From an uncultured bacterium (GTDB lineage: Bacteria; Myxococcota_A; UBA796; CAJQPC01), in contig CAJQPC010000247.1 of the NCBI GenBank assembly GCA_905480105.1, positions 1 through 35,912 on the forward strand: a stretch of 35,912 nt of DNA, given 5' to 3'. Position 1 is the first letter of the stretch, and every line of letters begins with the position of its first letter. This document shows positions 16,310 through 24,530 of the stretch, in pieces. The notes beneath the pieces were generated by a model that worked only from the letters and a program-made list of their open reading frames with translations, had not been told where the DNA came from and did no database searches. A program made the position numbers and the translations under genes.

Positions 16310-17899
16310 ATGAAGAGTATTTGCCTACTGGCCGTGGCCGTGGGCATCTCCAAGACTGCCCAAGCCCAAGAGGCGCCGATCACCGCAGACATACAGATGC
16401 TGCGGCCCACTTTCGCTGGCGGAGGTGCGGTAGGTGTGGACACCCCCTACGTCTTGGGACGGGGTGCGAGCCGCTACGGGGTCTTCGTGCAGTACGAGCG
16501 CGACCCGGTGGTGCTCTATCAATACGGCGACGAGTGGGGCGTGGCGGTCAAGAACCGAACCAGCACCTACTTCGGCGCAAGCGTCGACTTTAACCAGCGC
16601 TTCTCTATGCGCGCCGCGATTCCTCTCGCCCTGAGCATCGGCTCAGACCAACAGGTCTCCGCCTTTGCCAACGAAGGCTTGGGAATCGGCGACTTTATGT
16701 TGGGCGCGCGTGCGGTTCTGGCAGACACCGGGCCGCTGACCTTGGGTGCGCGGGCCGATCTCTATCTGCCCATCGGGACCAACAACGCCTACCTGGGCGA
16801 CCCTTCCATACGCGGACAGTTTGGCTTAAACGCCGGCACACAGCTGGGCCCCGTGCGCCTGGGTGCCGAGCTCTCCTACCTGGCCCGCCCGGACCAGGTC
16901 GAGACCGCGCAAGACTTCACCTTGGAGAGCACCCTCGGTGTGAATGCGGGCGCCCAGTACGATGTCTGGGCCGACCACTTGGGCCTGCAGCTCTCCTACC
17001 TGAGTCAGGGCGGAGTCTCCTTCCTAGGCAAAGGCGGGGCGGAGAACGCCAGCGAGATGATCGCCGGCCTGTATGTATTCAACCGCCGAGACAACCGCAT
17101 CGACATCGGCGTGGGCAAAGGCATCGCCCCAGGCGTTGGCACAACCGCCGCGCGCATCGTGCTGGCCTACACCGTCATCACCCCACCGATCATTCGCGAG
17201 CCCGAGCCTGAGCCGGTGGTCGTCCAGCTTCCACCACCGCCCCCTCCCGAGCCTGACATCGTCTTCATCGAAGAGGAGCCCGAGCCCGAGTGGGAGCCCG
17301 AAGAAAAGGCCAAGATCGTGGGCGATCAAGTGGTCATCCGCGAGCCGGTGCAGTTCGACTACGCCACTGCGGACATCTTGGAGGAGTCCATGCCCACTCT
17401 TCAGGCGGTTGCGAATATCCTCAATGAGCACGCCGAGATTGAGCACTTGGTCATCGAAGGCCACGCCAGCGTAGAGGGCAGCTTTGAATACAACTACGAA
17501 CTCTCCAACGAACGCGCCCGCAGCATCTGGAAGGAGCTGATGGCCTACGGTGTTCACCCCTCCCGAATCAGCTACCGCGGCATGGGCGAGGTCGTCCCTG
17601 TTGCCCAGGGCGAGAGCGAGGAAGCCCTGGCCAAGAACCGCCGCGTGGAGTTCGACATCGTCGACCGGGTGGAAGAAGGCGAGGACTACCCGATCTACCC
17701 AGACAGCTACCTGCTGCCATGGTCCGGAACTGAGATCGAGACCATCCAGCCGGTCGTTCCCGAGCCCGTCGTAGAGGAGACCGAGAAGGAACTCTCGTTA
17801 GAAGAGCAGCTCGACCAGCTCTTGGATCCAGACGACTTTGACGAGGATGCCCTGGACGATACAGAGCCCCAAGAAGAGCCCACCGAGGAGTCGCCATGA
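16310..17899 (+). CDS. Outer-membrane beta-barrel protein with C-terminal OmpA-like domain
   Basis: 529 residues. The start at 16310 follows GGAAG and gives a normal signal peptide, [19 protein letters not shown], cut before QEAP. Residues about 24-290 look like a beta-barrel of alternating strands. A Pro/Glu-rich linker follows (about 300-335: repeated EPEPE and PPPPPPEPD). The OmpA-like domain (about 340-450) has [27 protein letters not shown] and NRRVEFDIV. The position that is Asp in GHTD is Ser here, while the LSxxRA arginine is kept. An acidic tail of about 70 residues follows. It probably links the outer membrane to peptidoglycan. Its stop overlaps the start of the TSP3-repeat gene (ATGA), so the two are likely made together. 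Confidence 0.9.
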   Translation: MKSICLLAVAVGISKTAQAQEAPITADIQMLRPTFAGGGAVGVDTPYVLGRGASRYGVFVQYERDPVVLYQYGDEWGVAVKNRTSTYFGASVDFNQRFSMRAAIPLALSIGSDQQVSAFANEGLGIGDFMLGARAVLADTGPLTLGARADLYLPIGTNNAYLGDPSIRGQFGLNAGTQLGPVRLGAELSYLARPDQVETAQDFTLESTLGVNAGAQYDVWADHLGLQLSYLSQGGVSFLGKGGAENASEMIAGLYVFNRRDNRIDIGVGKGIAPGVGTTAARIVLAYTVITPPIIREPEPEPVVVQLPPPPPPEPDIVFIEEEPEPEWEPEEKAKIVGDQVVIREPVQFDYATADILEESMPTLQAVANILNEHAEIEHLVIEGHASVEGSFEYNYELSNERARSIWKELMAYGVHPSRISYRGMGEVVPVAQGESEEALAKNRRVEFDIVDRVEEGEDYPIYPDSYLLPWSGTEIETIQPVVPEPVVEETEKELSLEEQLDQLLDPDDFDEDALDDTEPQEEPTEESP

Positions 17900-19098
17900 T
17901 CGCCCTGCTGCTCGCCCTGAGCCCCGTACTGGCTCAGGAAACCGACTGCATCATCGATCCGCCATACCAGGACCTGAACTGCAACCGCATCCCGGTAGAA
18001 GAAGAGCAAACGGTCGACGTGTTGGACCCTCTCTGCCAGACCGAGGTGGACGACGACGGCAACCCACAAGAGAGCTCGGACTACTACTACGACTACTACA
18101 GCTATGGATGCAACATCCCAGTATCATCCTATGATACAGACGAAGACGGCTACGGCTTTGGCACCATCACCTGGGACCCGGACGAGGACTTTCCGGATGT
18201 CATCACCCAACTGAACTGCGACAACTGCCCAGACGACTACAACCCGATGCAGGAAGACGTGGACTGCGACGATGCAGGCGACCTGTGCGACAACTGCCTG
18301 GACATCTTCAACCCAGACCAGGCCAACGACGATCCGGACACCCTGGGGAACGCATGCGACAACTGCCCGCTGATCCCCAATGACGATCAGGCGGACAACG
18401 ACGGCGATGGCGCCGGCGATGCCTGCGACAACTGCCCAGCCCTTTCGAATCCCGACCAGGGAGACGCGGATCTGGATGTGATCGGTGACGAGTGCGACAA
18501 CTGTCCTGTGGTCGCCAACGTCGACCAGCTAGACACCGACCTGGACGAGATCGGTGATGCCTGCGACAACTGCCCAGAGTTAGCCAGCAGCAACCTGAGC
18601 GACTTTGACCTGGATGAGCTCGGCGATGTCTGCGACAACTGTCCGCAGTTCTACAATCCCGACCAGATCGACAGCGACTTTGACACCCTGGGCGACACCT
18701 GCGACAACTGCCCGGAAACCGACAACATCAACCAACTCGACAGCGACCTGGACGGCATCGGAGATCTCTGCGATGTCTGTGTATTCGTGATCGACCCCAG
18801 CCAGGGAGACGCGGACCAAGACGGCGTCGGTGACGAATGCGATGTCTGCCCCAACCTGGCCAACCCCCAGCAGCTAGACAGCGACGGGGATGGCGTGGGT
18901 GACCTGTGCGACAACTGCCTGGACGCTGGAAACCCAGACCAGGAAGACGAAGACGAAGACGGTTTAGGAGATGCTTGTGACCGCGACCTTCAGGTACGCG
19001 GCGCTGGGGCACGTTGCTCGAGTATGCCCATGCAGTCGGGTTCCGTGTGGGTGCTGGGGCTGCTCGGGCTTGGTCTGTTCTGGCGCCGCCGCGGCTGA
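17896..19098 (+). CDS. Thrombospondin type 3 repeat protein with MYXO-CTERM-like tail
   Basis: 400 residues. [15 protein letters not shown] is a short signal peptide with no basic residue, probably cut after LAQ or VLA. From about residue 105 to 365 there are about ten TSP3 repeats of the form CDNCPxxxNPDQxDxDxDxxGDxCD, each about 26 residues, with paired Cys and calcium-binding Asp. The C-terminus has a Cys (GARCSSMP), a hydrophobic segment ([13 protein letters not shown]) and RRRG, like a MYXO-CTERM sorting signal. The gene is coupled by a 4-base overlap to the OmpA-like gene. In many relatives TSP3 repeats lie inside the OmpA protein, so the two products may act together as an outer-membrane/peptidoglycan spacer. 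Confidence 0.9.
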   Translation: MIALLLALSPVLAQETDCIIDPPYQDLNCNRIPVEEEQTVDVLDPLCQTEVDDDGNPQESSDYYYDYYSYGCNIPVSSYDTDEDGYGFGTITWDPDEDFPDVITQLNCDNCPDDYNPMQEDVDCDDAGDLCDNCLDIFNPDQANDDPDTLGNACDNCPLIPNDDQADNDGDGAGDACDNCPALSNPDQGDADLDVIGDECDNCPVVANVDQLDTDLDEIGDACDNCPELASSNLSDFDLDELGDVCDNCPQFYNPDQIDSDFDTLGDTCDNCPETDNINQLDSDLDGIGDLCDVCVFVIDPSQGDADQDGVGDECDVCPNLANPQQLDSDGDGVGDLCDNCLDAGNPDQEDEDEDGLGDACDRDLQVRGAGARCSSMPMQSGSVWVLGLLGLGLFWRRRG

Positions 19099-19146
19099 CC
19101 CTTTGGCTCCTGCCTGGACCGACGCATCCTGATCCAGCCCCTGACC

Positions 19147-19158
19147 GAAGAATTCTTC
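19147..19158. other. Perfect 12-base palindrome in a convergent intergenic region
   Basis: GAAGAATTCTTC lies about 50 bases after the stop of the TSP3 gene, between convergent genes, and is flanked by TGACC (19142-19146) and GGTCA (19165-19169). It could be part of a bidirectional terminator stem or a protein-binding site. There is no T-run on either side. Confidence 0.3.
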
Positions 19159-19228
19159 AGCCTGGGTCATCGCCTCTGAACGGGACAGCGGGCCGACCAG
19201 CTAAACAACGCGGATGCAGGACCCAGAA

Positions 19229-19894
19229 TCACAGCGTCTTGAGCTTGTCGTCCAGCTTTTCCTGGCCGACGTAGCCATAGCCAATCCAGGTGATTCGCAG
19301 GTCCTTGTCCAAGACGTAGGTGGCGGTCTGCTCGCCGATAAGCCAGGCGCTGCGATCGGTGGCACTCATGCCATAGAGCACCGGAGAGACCCCATAGACC
19401 TCTGCCCAGTCCGTAGCGTCAGCGCCAGTGGCCGGACTGGTCAGCGGTCCGTTGACCAAGACCACCGCTGCACCCGCATCGCGGCCGCTGCTTGTCTCGG
19501 TCACCCAAGCGCTGATCTCCTGCAGGTCGGAATCGTAGGCATGGCCCACAGCGATCACCATGGGACCGCCGCCGTAGAGGTCCCAGAGGCTCCACGGGGC
19601 GCCACTCTGATCGGTCGCGGGCAAGTCGCAGGCGATCTGCCCCAAGCCCACCGCGCAGTCGTCACCGCCAGGGATGGTGTCCGTGTCCGCGTCGGTGTCC
19701 GTGTCGCTGTCCGCATCCGCGTCCGTGTCCGCGTCGCCGCCCTGGACTGCGGTGTCGCCAGCGTCCGTATCCGCGTCTGCGTCGGTATCGGCATCTCCAC
19801 CTCCCCCGATGGGCGTAATGCGCTCTCCGCCCGCCCCAAAGGGCTGCGCTCGTTCAGGTAGACAGGCTAGGGACAGCAGAAGCAGGGCGTACAT
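19229..19894 (-). CDS. Redoxin-like lipoprotein lacking the catalytic cysteines, on an Asp/Thr/Ala stalk
   Basis: 221 residues. MYALLLLSLAC lipidates Cys11; GGAG precedes the ATG. Residues about 34-73 are an acidic Asp-Ala/Thr/Ser stalk interrupted by Gly. Residues about 88-221 look like a thioredoxin/AhpC fold: CDLPATDQSG, a central strand (PMVIAVGHAY), a helix, VVLVNG, and the late YVLDKDLRITWIGYG strand pair. The position after the central strand, where redoxins carry CxxC or a peroxidatic Cys, reads GHAYDS, with no Cys. Cys80 and Cys89 lie before the fold. It is probably not an active reductase and may be a binding derivative of the fold. It is divergent from the Ig-like lipoprotein at 19930. 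Confidence 0.82.
   Translation of the reverse strand: MYALLLLSLACLPERAQPFGAGGERITPIGGGGDADTDADADTDAGDTAVQGGDADTDADADSDTDTDADTDTIPGGDDCAVGLGQIACDLPATDQSGAPWSLWDLYGGGPMVIAVGHAYDSDLQEISAWVTETSSGRDAGAAVVLVNGPLTSPATGADATDWAEVYGVSPVLYGMSATDRSAWLIGEQTATYVLDKDLRITWIGYGYVGQEKLDDKLKTL
19676..19795 (-). repeat. Hexamer-type repeat encoding an Asp-Ala/Thr/Ser stalk
   Basis: Imperfect GAC-GCN/ACN hexamers (minus strand) encode residues 34-73 of the redoxin-like lipoprotein. A Gly-Asp-Thr-Ala-Val-Gln-Gly-Gly break splits the tract. The design matches the stalks at 7056-7187 and 10460-10538, but with more Thr and less Ser. Confidence 0.8.
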
Positions 19895-19929
19895 AGAGAC
19901 ATCTCCTGCTGAGGAGTTTAGCTTGACCC

Positions 19930-20487
19930 ATGCTCACTCTGCTCGTGCTGGCCTGCGGACCTTCCAAACCCCAGCTCACCCTAAGCCCTCCGAACCCCAC
20001 CACCCAAAACAGCTTGATCGCCCAGGTAGATACCTTGGACAACGGCTTTGACGACGATCTTCCACTGGAGTTCCTCTGGCTTTTAGAGGGTGAAGAGACG
20101 GATCAGATCGGCGGAACCCTGTCTTCGGCGTTGACCGAGCGTGGCCAGACTTGGGAGGTGCAAGTCTGGGCGGTGGACAATGGTCAGGCGGGCAGGGTGG
20201 CCTCTGATAGGACCCTGATTCAAAATGCGCCCCCGCTGGTCGCCATCGCAGCTGCCGAAGAGCAGTCTACGGACACACCGCTCTCCATCCTGACGACCGT
20301 GACGGATCCGGACGGGGACGAGACCAACTGGACGGTGACGTGGCTCTTGGACGGGCAGAGCACCCCCTTCACAGAGGAGATTATCGACGCCGAGCAGACC
20401 CAGGCCGGACAGCTCTGGACCGCCAAAGTACAGGCCGACGATGGGCAAGATGAGAGCGCCGGTCAGGTCGTCATTCGGATCTATTAA
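19930..20487 (+). CDS. Small lipoprotein with tandem Ig-like domains
   Basis: 185 residues. MLTLLVLAC (Cys9) is forced, because an in-frame TGA ends two codons before the ATG (19924-19926). The mature protein has two similar beta-sandwich-like segments: about 15-95 (NSLIAQVDTLDNGFDDDLPLEFLWLLEG...WEVQVWAVDNGQ) and about 100-183 (PLSILTTVTDPDGDETNWTVTWLLDG...WTAKVQADDGQ). These resemble PKD or Ig-like repeats with a calcium-type DPDGD loop. Such small domains usually serve as spacers or ligand-binding modules; no specific role is known here. Its TAA stop shares bases with the stop of the convergent gene at 20484. Confidence 0.82.
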   Translation: MLTLLVLACGPSKPQLTLSPPNPTTQNSLIAQVDTLDNGFDDDLPLEFLWLLEGEETDQIGGTLSSALTERGQTWEVQVWAVDNGQAGRVASDRTLIQNAPPLVAIAAAEEQSTDTPLSILTTVTDPDGDETNWTVTWLLDGQSTPFTEEIIDAEQTQAGQLWTAKVQADDGQDESAGQVVIRIY

Positions 20488-21779
20488 TCAGCTTCGTTCC
20501 CGGCGTAGATCGGCACCAGCAAGCGCTGATCGCCCATACAGGTGCTGACCGGGAACTCCAGCTCCTTGGCCTGCTCGGTCAAGCACGCTTGCTGAGTACT
20601 CGAGTAGCTGGAGGCGCTGCGAAGGCTCGTGCTGAGTACCTTCCCGGAATCGGCTATCACCATGTCAAAGACCATGGCCGGCGCCGGACCCTCGGAAAGA
20701 CCGCAGCTCTGAACGGCACGGGTCAGGTCCTCCAACGTCCCGTCTAGATCCAGGGGCTCCCTGTTGCCACCGCTCACCAGCCAAGGCCCCAGGTGGGGAC
20801 CGCCAAAATCCCGTCGAATGGTCTGCCCCTTAACCGAACCGGGCCGGGTCCAGCGCTGCCCCCAGAGCGTGTCCAGCGGATCGGCCTTCAAGCGCCGAGC
20901 GGCCCATGTACTACCCGTGCCCTGCTGGTAAAGGGTGGGGGTCCGCGGGCACTCCAGACTGGCGGTCAATGGGGCGCGACACCAACCCGCTGGGACCTGG
21001 ATGGGTGGGTCCGGAACACTGGCATCGAAGAGTCCAGCGGCCTGTGGCAAGTGCTCCTCGCAGCGCTCTTGCACCACCCAGCGCATCGCCAGTGTGGGCA
21101 GGGGAATCAAGATCCCGATGACGAGCAGCAAGCCAGCACCAAAACGCCTGACCCAAGGCTGAGCAGCAGCGCCCAGGAGCAGGGTCCCAGCGATACCGGC
21201 GGCACCCAACACAGCCCAGGCAGACTGGTGGCTCACATTGGCCACCAAGTCTCCCGCAAGCAAGGCCAGCGCCAAAGACTCGCAGTGCCACCACCACAAC
21301 CCCACGCCGAGCACGGCACACAGGGCCACGCTGCCGCGCAGACCCGCACGCCAGCGCACCTGTTCTGGGAAGACGCCCTGCCTAAAGCTCACCAGAGCCA
21401 GAGACAGACCGGCAAAACCCAGAACAAGACTTGGACTTGCATTCTCCGAGAGCCCCTTGCCCAACCAAGCCAGAAGCAGCGCCCCCTCTGCGCTCAACAC
21501 CAACAGGGCTAGGCTTAGGCCAAGCCGCCTGCGGGTGTTCCAGTCCGAGTGCACCGCTGCGCCCAAGCCCGCTCCGCCGCCACAGGCCAGCAGGCTCAGG
21601 GAGAGCAAGGGCGTTAGGGCGGAGATCACGCCAATCCTGCCGCTCAGGGCCCATGCGCCGCCAGCAAACAGCATGGCCAGCCCCGGTATGCCAAGCCAAG
21701 CCACCGCGCGCCCCCGCAGCAGCCGCACCCAAGCCCAGCCGCCCCCCAATCCCAGCGCGATGAGCAGCCCGTTCAGCAA
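20484..21779 (-). CDS. Polytopic membrane protein with periplasmic AgmX/TonB-like C-terminal domain
   Basis: 431 residues. Residues 1-235 contain about eight hydrophobic segments rich in Leu, Ala and Gly. The rest is a soluble domain. Residues about 345-425 (LTRAVQSC, PAMVFDMVIADSGKVLSTSL, SYSSTQQACLTEQAKELEFPV) match the pattern of the AgmX/PglI or TonB C-terminal domain: a hydrophobic strand, a D-x-G-x-V turn, two Cys, and an ending FP. AgmX-type proteins occur in myxobacterial gliding and envelope machinery, but the domain alone does not prove that role. It lies downstream of an unknown exported protein on the same strand, 53 bases apart. Two internal Cys (about 280-290) could pair with the C-terminal ones. 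Confidence 0.75.
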   Translation of the reverse strand: MLNGLLIALGLGGGWAWVRLLRGRAVAWLGIPGLAMLFAGGAWALSGRIGVISALTPLLSLSLLACGGGAGLGAAVHSDWNTRRRLGLSLALLVLSAEGALLLAWLGKGLSENASPSLVLGFAGLSLALVSFRQGVFPEQVRWRAGLRGSVALCAVLGVGLWWWHCESLALALLAGDLVANVSHQSAWAVLGAAGIAGTLLLGAAAQPWVRRFGAGLLLVIGILIPLPTLAMRWVVQERCEEHLPQAAGLFDASVPDPPIQVPAGWCRAPLTASLECPRTPTLYQQGTGSTWAARRLKADPLDTLWGQRWTRPGSVKGQTIRRDFGGPHLGPWLVSGGNREPLDLDGTLEDLTRAVQSCGLSEGPAPAMVFDMVIADSGKVLSTSLRSASSYSSTQQACLTEQAKELEFPVSTCMGDQRLLVPIYAGNEAD

Positions 21780-21832
21780 TCTACTTCTCCTTGCCCAGAG
21801 CCTACGCTCTCAGAACGCGCAAGATTGCCACC

Positions 21833-22780
21833 CTAAGGCATCGACTCCAGCAGCATCACATCGTCCGCACTCAGGCCAATACGTATGCGCAGGACCTCGT
21901 TGTAGGCATCCAAGCGGGGCTGGACCTGCTCGGGGGTGAAGCGAAAGTCCGCTTCCAGTTCCAACTCCTTGGCCCTGGCCGCAGGAATGCTGCCCCCGAC
22001 AAAGCCACCGATGGCTGCCACCACGCCCAAGGTCGCAGTCCTACGGTACAGAGTCGCGCGCTCCGCATCAGCGGCGGTCACTTGGCCGACCACTCCAGCG
22101 CCAGCGGCCACAACGCCAACAACACCAATGCCGTAAAGGACCTGGGACTGGCGCTTCGAGCGCTGGATGTCCAGCTCCAGCGCCTGGCCCAAGTCCTCTT
22201 GCTCCGTGAGCTCCAGGTACTCGGGCACCGTCAGGCGCCGCTTGCCCTGGTAAATCCCCCAGGTCTGCACGCTGTACAGCGGGTCGTTGTTCATTGGCAC
22301 GCCCATGGGAGAGCCCCAGCCGCCACCAATCCCGCCTGTGATTTGCGGACTCGAGCCCCCGCCCCGAATTTCCGTCTCTTCGCGCACCACCAGACGCTCG
22401 GCTTTGTAGGCGCGCATGTCGACCAAGCGCTCGGCCGCCAGGGCACGCTCTGCTTCCGGATCCGCTACCGGCACGGGCCCAGTGCGCTGAACCTGTAAGG
22501 CGGCGTCCCGGATCACCTCGTGCGGGGCATCCTGGCTGTATGCGACCGCCAAGGCACGGGCTAGACCGGCATTGACCTGGGGCGTAGACCCAGTGCCTAC
22601 CCTGGTTGCAAAGTAGTCCACCCGTTCCGTCCCAGAGAGCACAGCAGCACCGGCCAAGATCCCCTCCAACTCCGACCGATCTTGCTGGGCCTGGGTCAGC
22701 GCTGGAGGAGGGCGCTCCACAGAAGCCGGTCCGGGAGCAGGCTCCTGGGCGAGCGTAAGAGCTGAGAGCAGGAGCAACAT
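21833..22780 (-). CDS. Exported protein with two hydrophobic segments, unknown function
   Basis: 315 residues. MLLLLSALTLAQEP is a short signal with no basic residue, probably cut after LTLA; GGAGG lies just before the ATG. The mature N-terminal half is helical and Ala/Glu-rich, with a glycine-rich insertion (GGGSSPQITGGIGGGWGS, about 147-164). It then has PEYLELTEQED and two hydrophobic glycine-rich segments (VLYGIGVVGVVAAGAGVVG and TLGVVAAIGGFVGGSIPAARA), which resemble paired membrane hairpins. The C-terminal 50 residues are charged. I do not recognise the family. It lies in the minus-strand run between the polytopic protein at 22899 and the AgmX-like gene. Confidence 0.7.
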   Translation of the reverse strand: MLLLLSALTLAQEPAPGPASVERPPPALTQAQQDRSELEGILAGAAVLSGTERVDYFATRVGTGSTPQVNAGLARALAVAYSQDAPHEVIRDAALQVQRTGPVPVADPEAERALAAERLVDMRAYKAERLVVREETEIRGGGSSPQITGGIGGGWGSPMGVPMNNDPLYSVQTWGIYQGKRRLTVPEYLELTEQEDLGQALELDIQRSKRQSQVLYGIGVVGVVAAGAGVVGQVTAADAERATLYRRTATLGVVAAIGGFVGGSIPAARAKELELEADFRFTPEQVQPRLDAYNEVLRIRIGLSADDVMLLESMP

Positions 22781-22898
22781 GCGGCCTCCACCAAAAGGGC
22801 TGCCCCCACTCTATCCGTCTTGAGGTGCAAGGCTTGCAGCAGATTCAGGGGAAGCTCAGGAGCAAGGTCCCTGAGTGCGGGGTTTCGGTCAGGAACCG

Positions 22899-24530
22899 TC
22901 AGTCCTGGGACCTGGGCAATTCCCAGGCCATGTAGGACTCCTCTCCGCGCACTTGCGCTGGCCCTAAAACCCCTCGCAAGGCATCTCGGCCGGCTTGCCA
23001 TTTGGGCGTGGGCCATCCCCTTCGGTGCAGAGCAATGACCCCAAAACCCTGCGCTTGCAGCGCCTCCAGGTCCGCAGGACCCCATTCAGGCTTGGCGGGT
23101 GCCTTGGGATCCATCAAAGAACGGAACCAAGACAGCACGGGGTCGCCCTGCACCAGCGCGTTCGTGCTTCCGCCGGTGAGATGATCCAGCACCATGTTGA
23201 AGAGGATGGGACGACCGTGGCTCAGCTGCATCATCTGGTAGTGCAGGTGATGCGCTGACTCCGGCTGCATAGGCAGGTCCAGGACCGCACCCCGGGCCAT
23301 CTGACCCACCGCGACGAGCTCAGCCTTGATCACGACCGACTTAGAGGAGACTGGCAGCTGCCTGGACTGCTCTCCAACTGCAGCGAGCACCAAGCCCAGA
23401 CCCAGTACCCAGGCCCAGCGCCCCGGTAGACGGTGTACCACCACACCCGCGGCACCCACAGCCGCCACGCTCCAGGCCGCCAGCAGACGATTCGGCCAAT
23501 GGAACCAGCCCAAGACTGGCAAGTCCTGCAGCCAAAGGAAGGGCCCACGCACGCCAAATGTCTCCGCCTTGGGCGCCCCTGGGACCCCATTGACGGACCA
23601 AAAGCCTGGATCAGGACCTAGCGCAAAGACCAGGAGCACGAACAGACCCGCAAGAACGGCCAGCCAGAAACGACGATCCCGACTGACATAGGGAACCGCC
23701 ACCAAGCAGAGAAGGGCCGCCCAGGTGGGACGCGGGCCGGGCCCCAGCCAACTCAGCAGGCCTACGCTGGCCCGCTCGGCCACCTCCTGGGAAAAATGAC
23801 TTTCGTCGATGTACCGGACTGCAGAGGTGCGCAGCAGAAAAAAGAGCACCCAAGGCCCGTGAACAGCCAGCGCGGCTGCGGCTGCGATTGCGGCCGCGCG
23901 CAGGTGGGCTTGTTTGAGCACGAAGGGCAGCATCACGCAGGTGCAGAGCACGGTGAGAAGGGCGAGCTCCCAGCTCACCCAAAGTACGACGCCCCCCATC
24001 ACCCCCAGCAGGGCTGCTTTCCACCACGGCGACTCCCGGGGCAAACGACGCAGCTCCAGCACGGCCACTGCGGCCAATGCGGCAAACCCCAAGCCCACCT
24101 GCTCGGGCCGGCCGCCGTCCATGTGCATCCACACAAAGCCATCCAACTGCAACAGCAAACCGGCCACCAGGGCACCGCGAGGGGCATCCAGGGCGCGAGA
24201 GAGTGCCCAGCCAGCCAAGCCTGCGACAAAGAAGTACAGCGCCAAGACCAGGTTGTAGGAAGGCTCCAAAGGGAGAACGCGAGAGAACGCGCCGACCAGG
24301 AGCACGTCGAGCCAGCCGCCCAAGACGGGCATGAGATCCAGGCCCTCTGGAAAGCCAAGCATCTGGGTGGAGAAGGGGGTCTCTCGTGCGGCATGCCAGC
24401 CCATCCAGAGGTGGCCAGACTTGTCCACCGTGGCCTGTCCCAAAGAGCCCGGAGCCCCGCGAATGAGCATCAGTACAGGCACTATCCACAAGGAGACGAG
24501 CTCCAAGCGACGCTGGACCAGAGGAATCAC
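22899..24530 (-). CDS. Polytopic membrane protein, GT-C glycosyltransferase-like
   Basis: 543 residues with about 11-12 hydrophobic segments, then a soluble C-terminal part of about 150 residues starting near 395. The first extracytoplasmic loop holds acidic and aromatic residues (DKSGHLWMGWHAARETPF, FPEGLDLMP), the usual place of catalytic acids in GT-C enzymes such as ArnT/YfhO-like proteins. HMDGGRPEQ and WFHWPNRLLA are also of that type. No confident subfamily assignment is possible. The start is GTG, overlapping the stop of the RluA gene as GTGA (24527-24530), so it is probably co-translated. The likely lipid-linked sugar substrate is unknown. Confidence 0.72.
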   Translation of the reverse strand: MIPLVQRRLELVSLWIVPVLMLIRGAPGSLGQATVDKSGHLWMGWHAARETPFSTQMLGFPEGLDLMPVLGGWLDVLLVGAFSRVLPLEPSYNLVLALYFFVAGLAGWALSRALDAPRGALVAGLLLQLDGFVWMHMDGGRPEQVGLGFAALAAVAVLELRRLPRESPWWKAALLGVMGGVVLWVSWELALLTVLCTCVMLPFVLKQAHLRAAAIAAAAALAVHGPWVLFFLLRTSAVRYIDESHFSQEVAERASVGLLSWLGPGPRPTWAALLCLVAVPYVSRDRRFWLAVLAGLFVLLVFALGPDPGFWSVNGVPGAPKAETFGVRGPFLWLQDLPVLGWFHWPNRLLAAWSVAAVGAAGVVVHRLPGRWAWVLGLGLVLAAVGEQSRQLPVSSKSVVIKAELVAVGQMARGAVLDLPMQPESAHHLHYQMMQLSHGRPILFNMVLDHLTGGSTNALVQGDPVLSWFRSLMDPKAPAKPEWGPADLEALQAQGFGVIALHRRGWPTPKWQAGRDALRGVLGPAQVRGEESYMAWELPRSQD

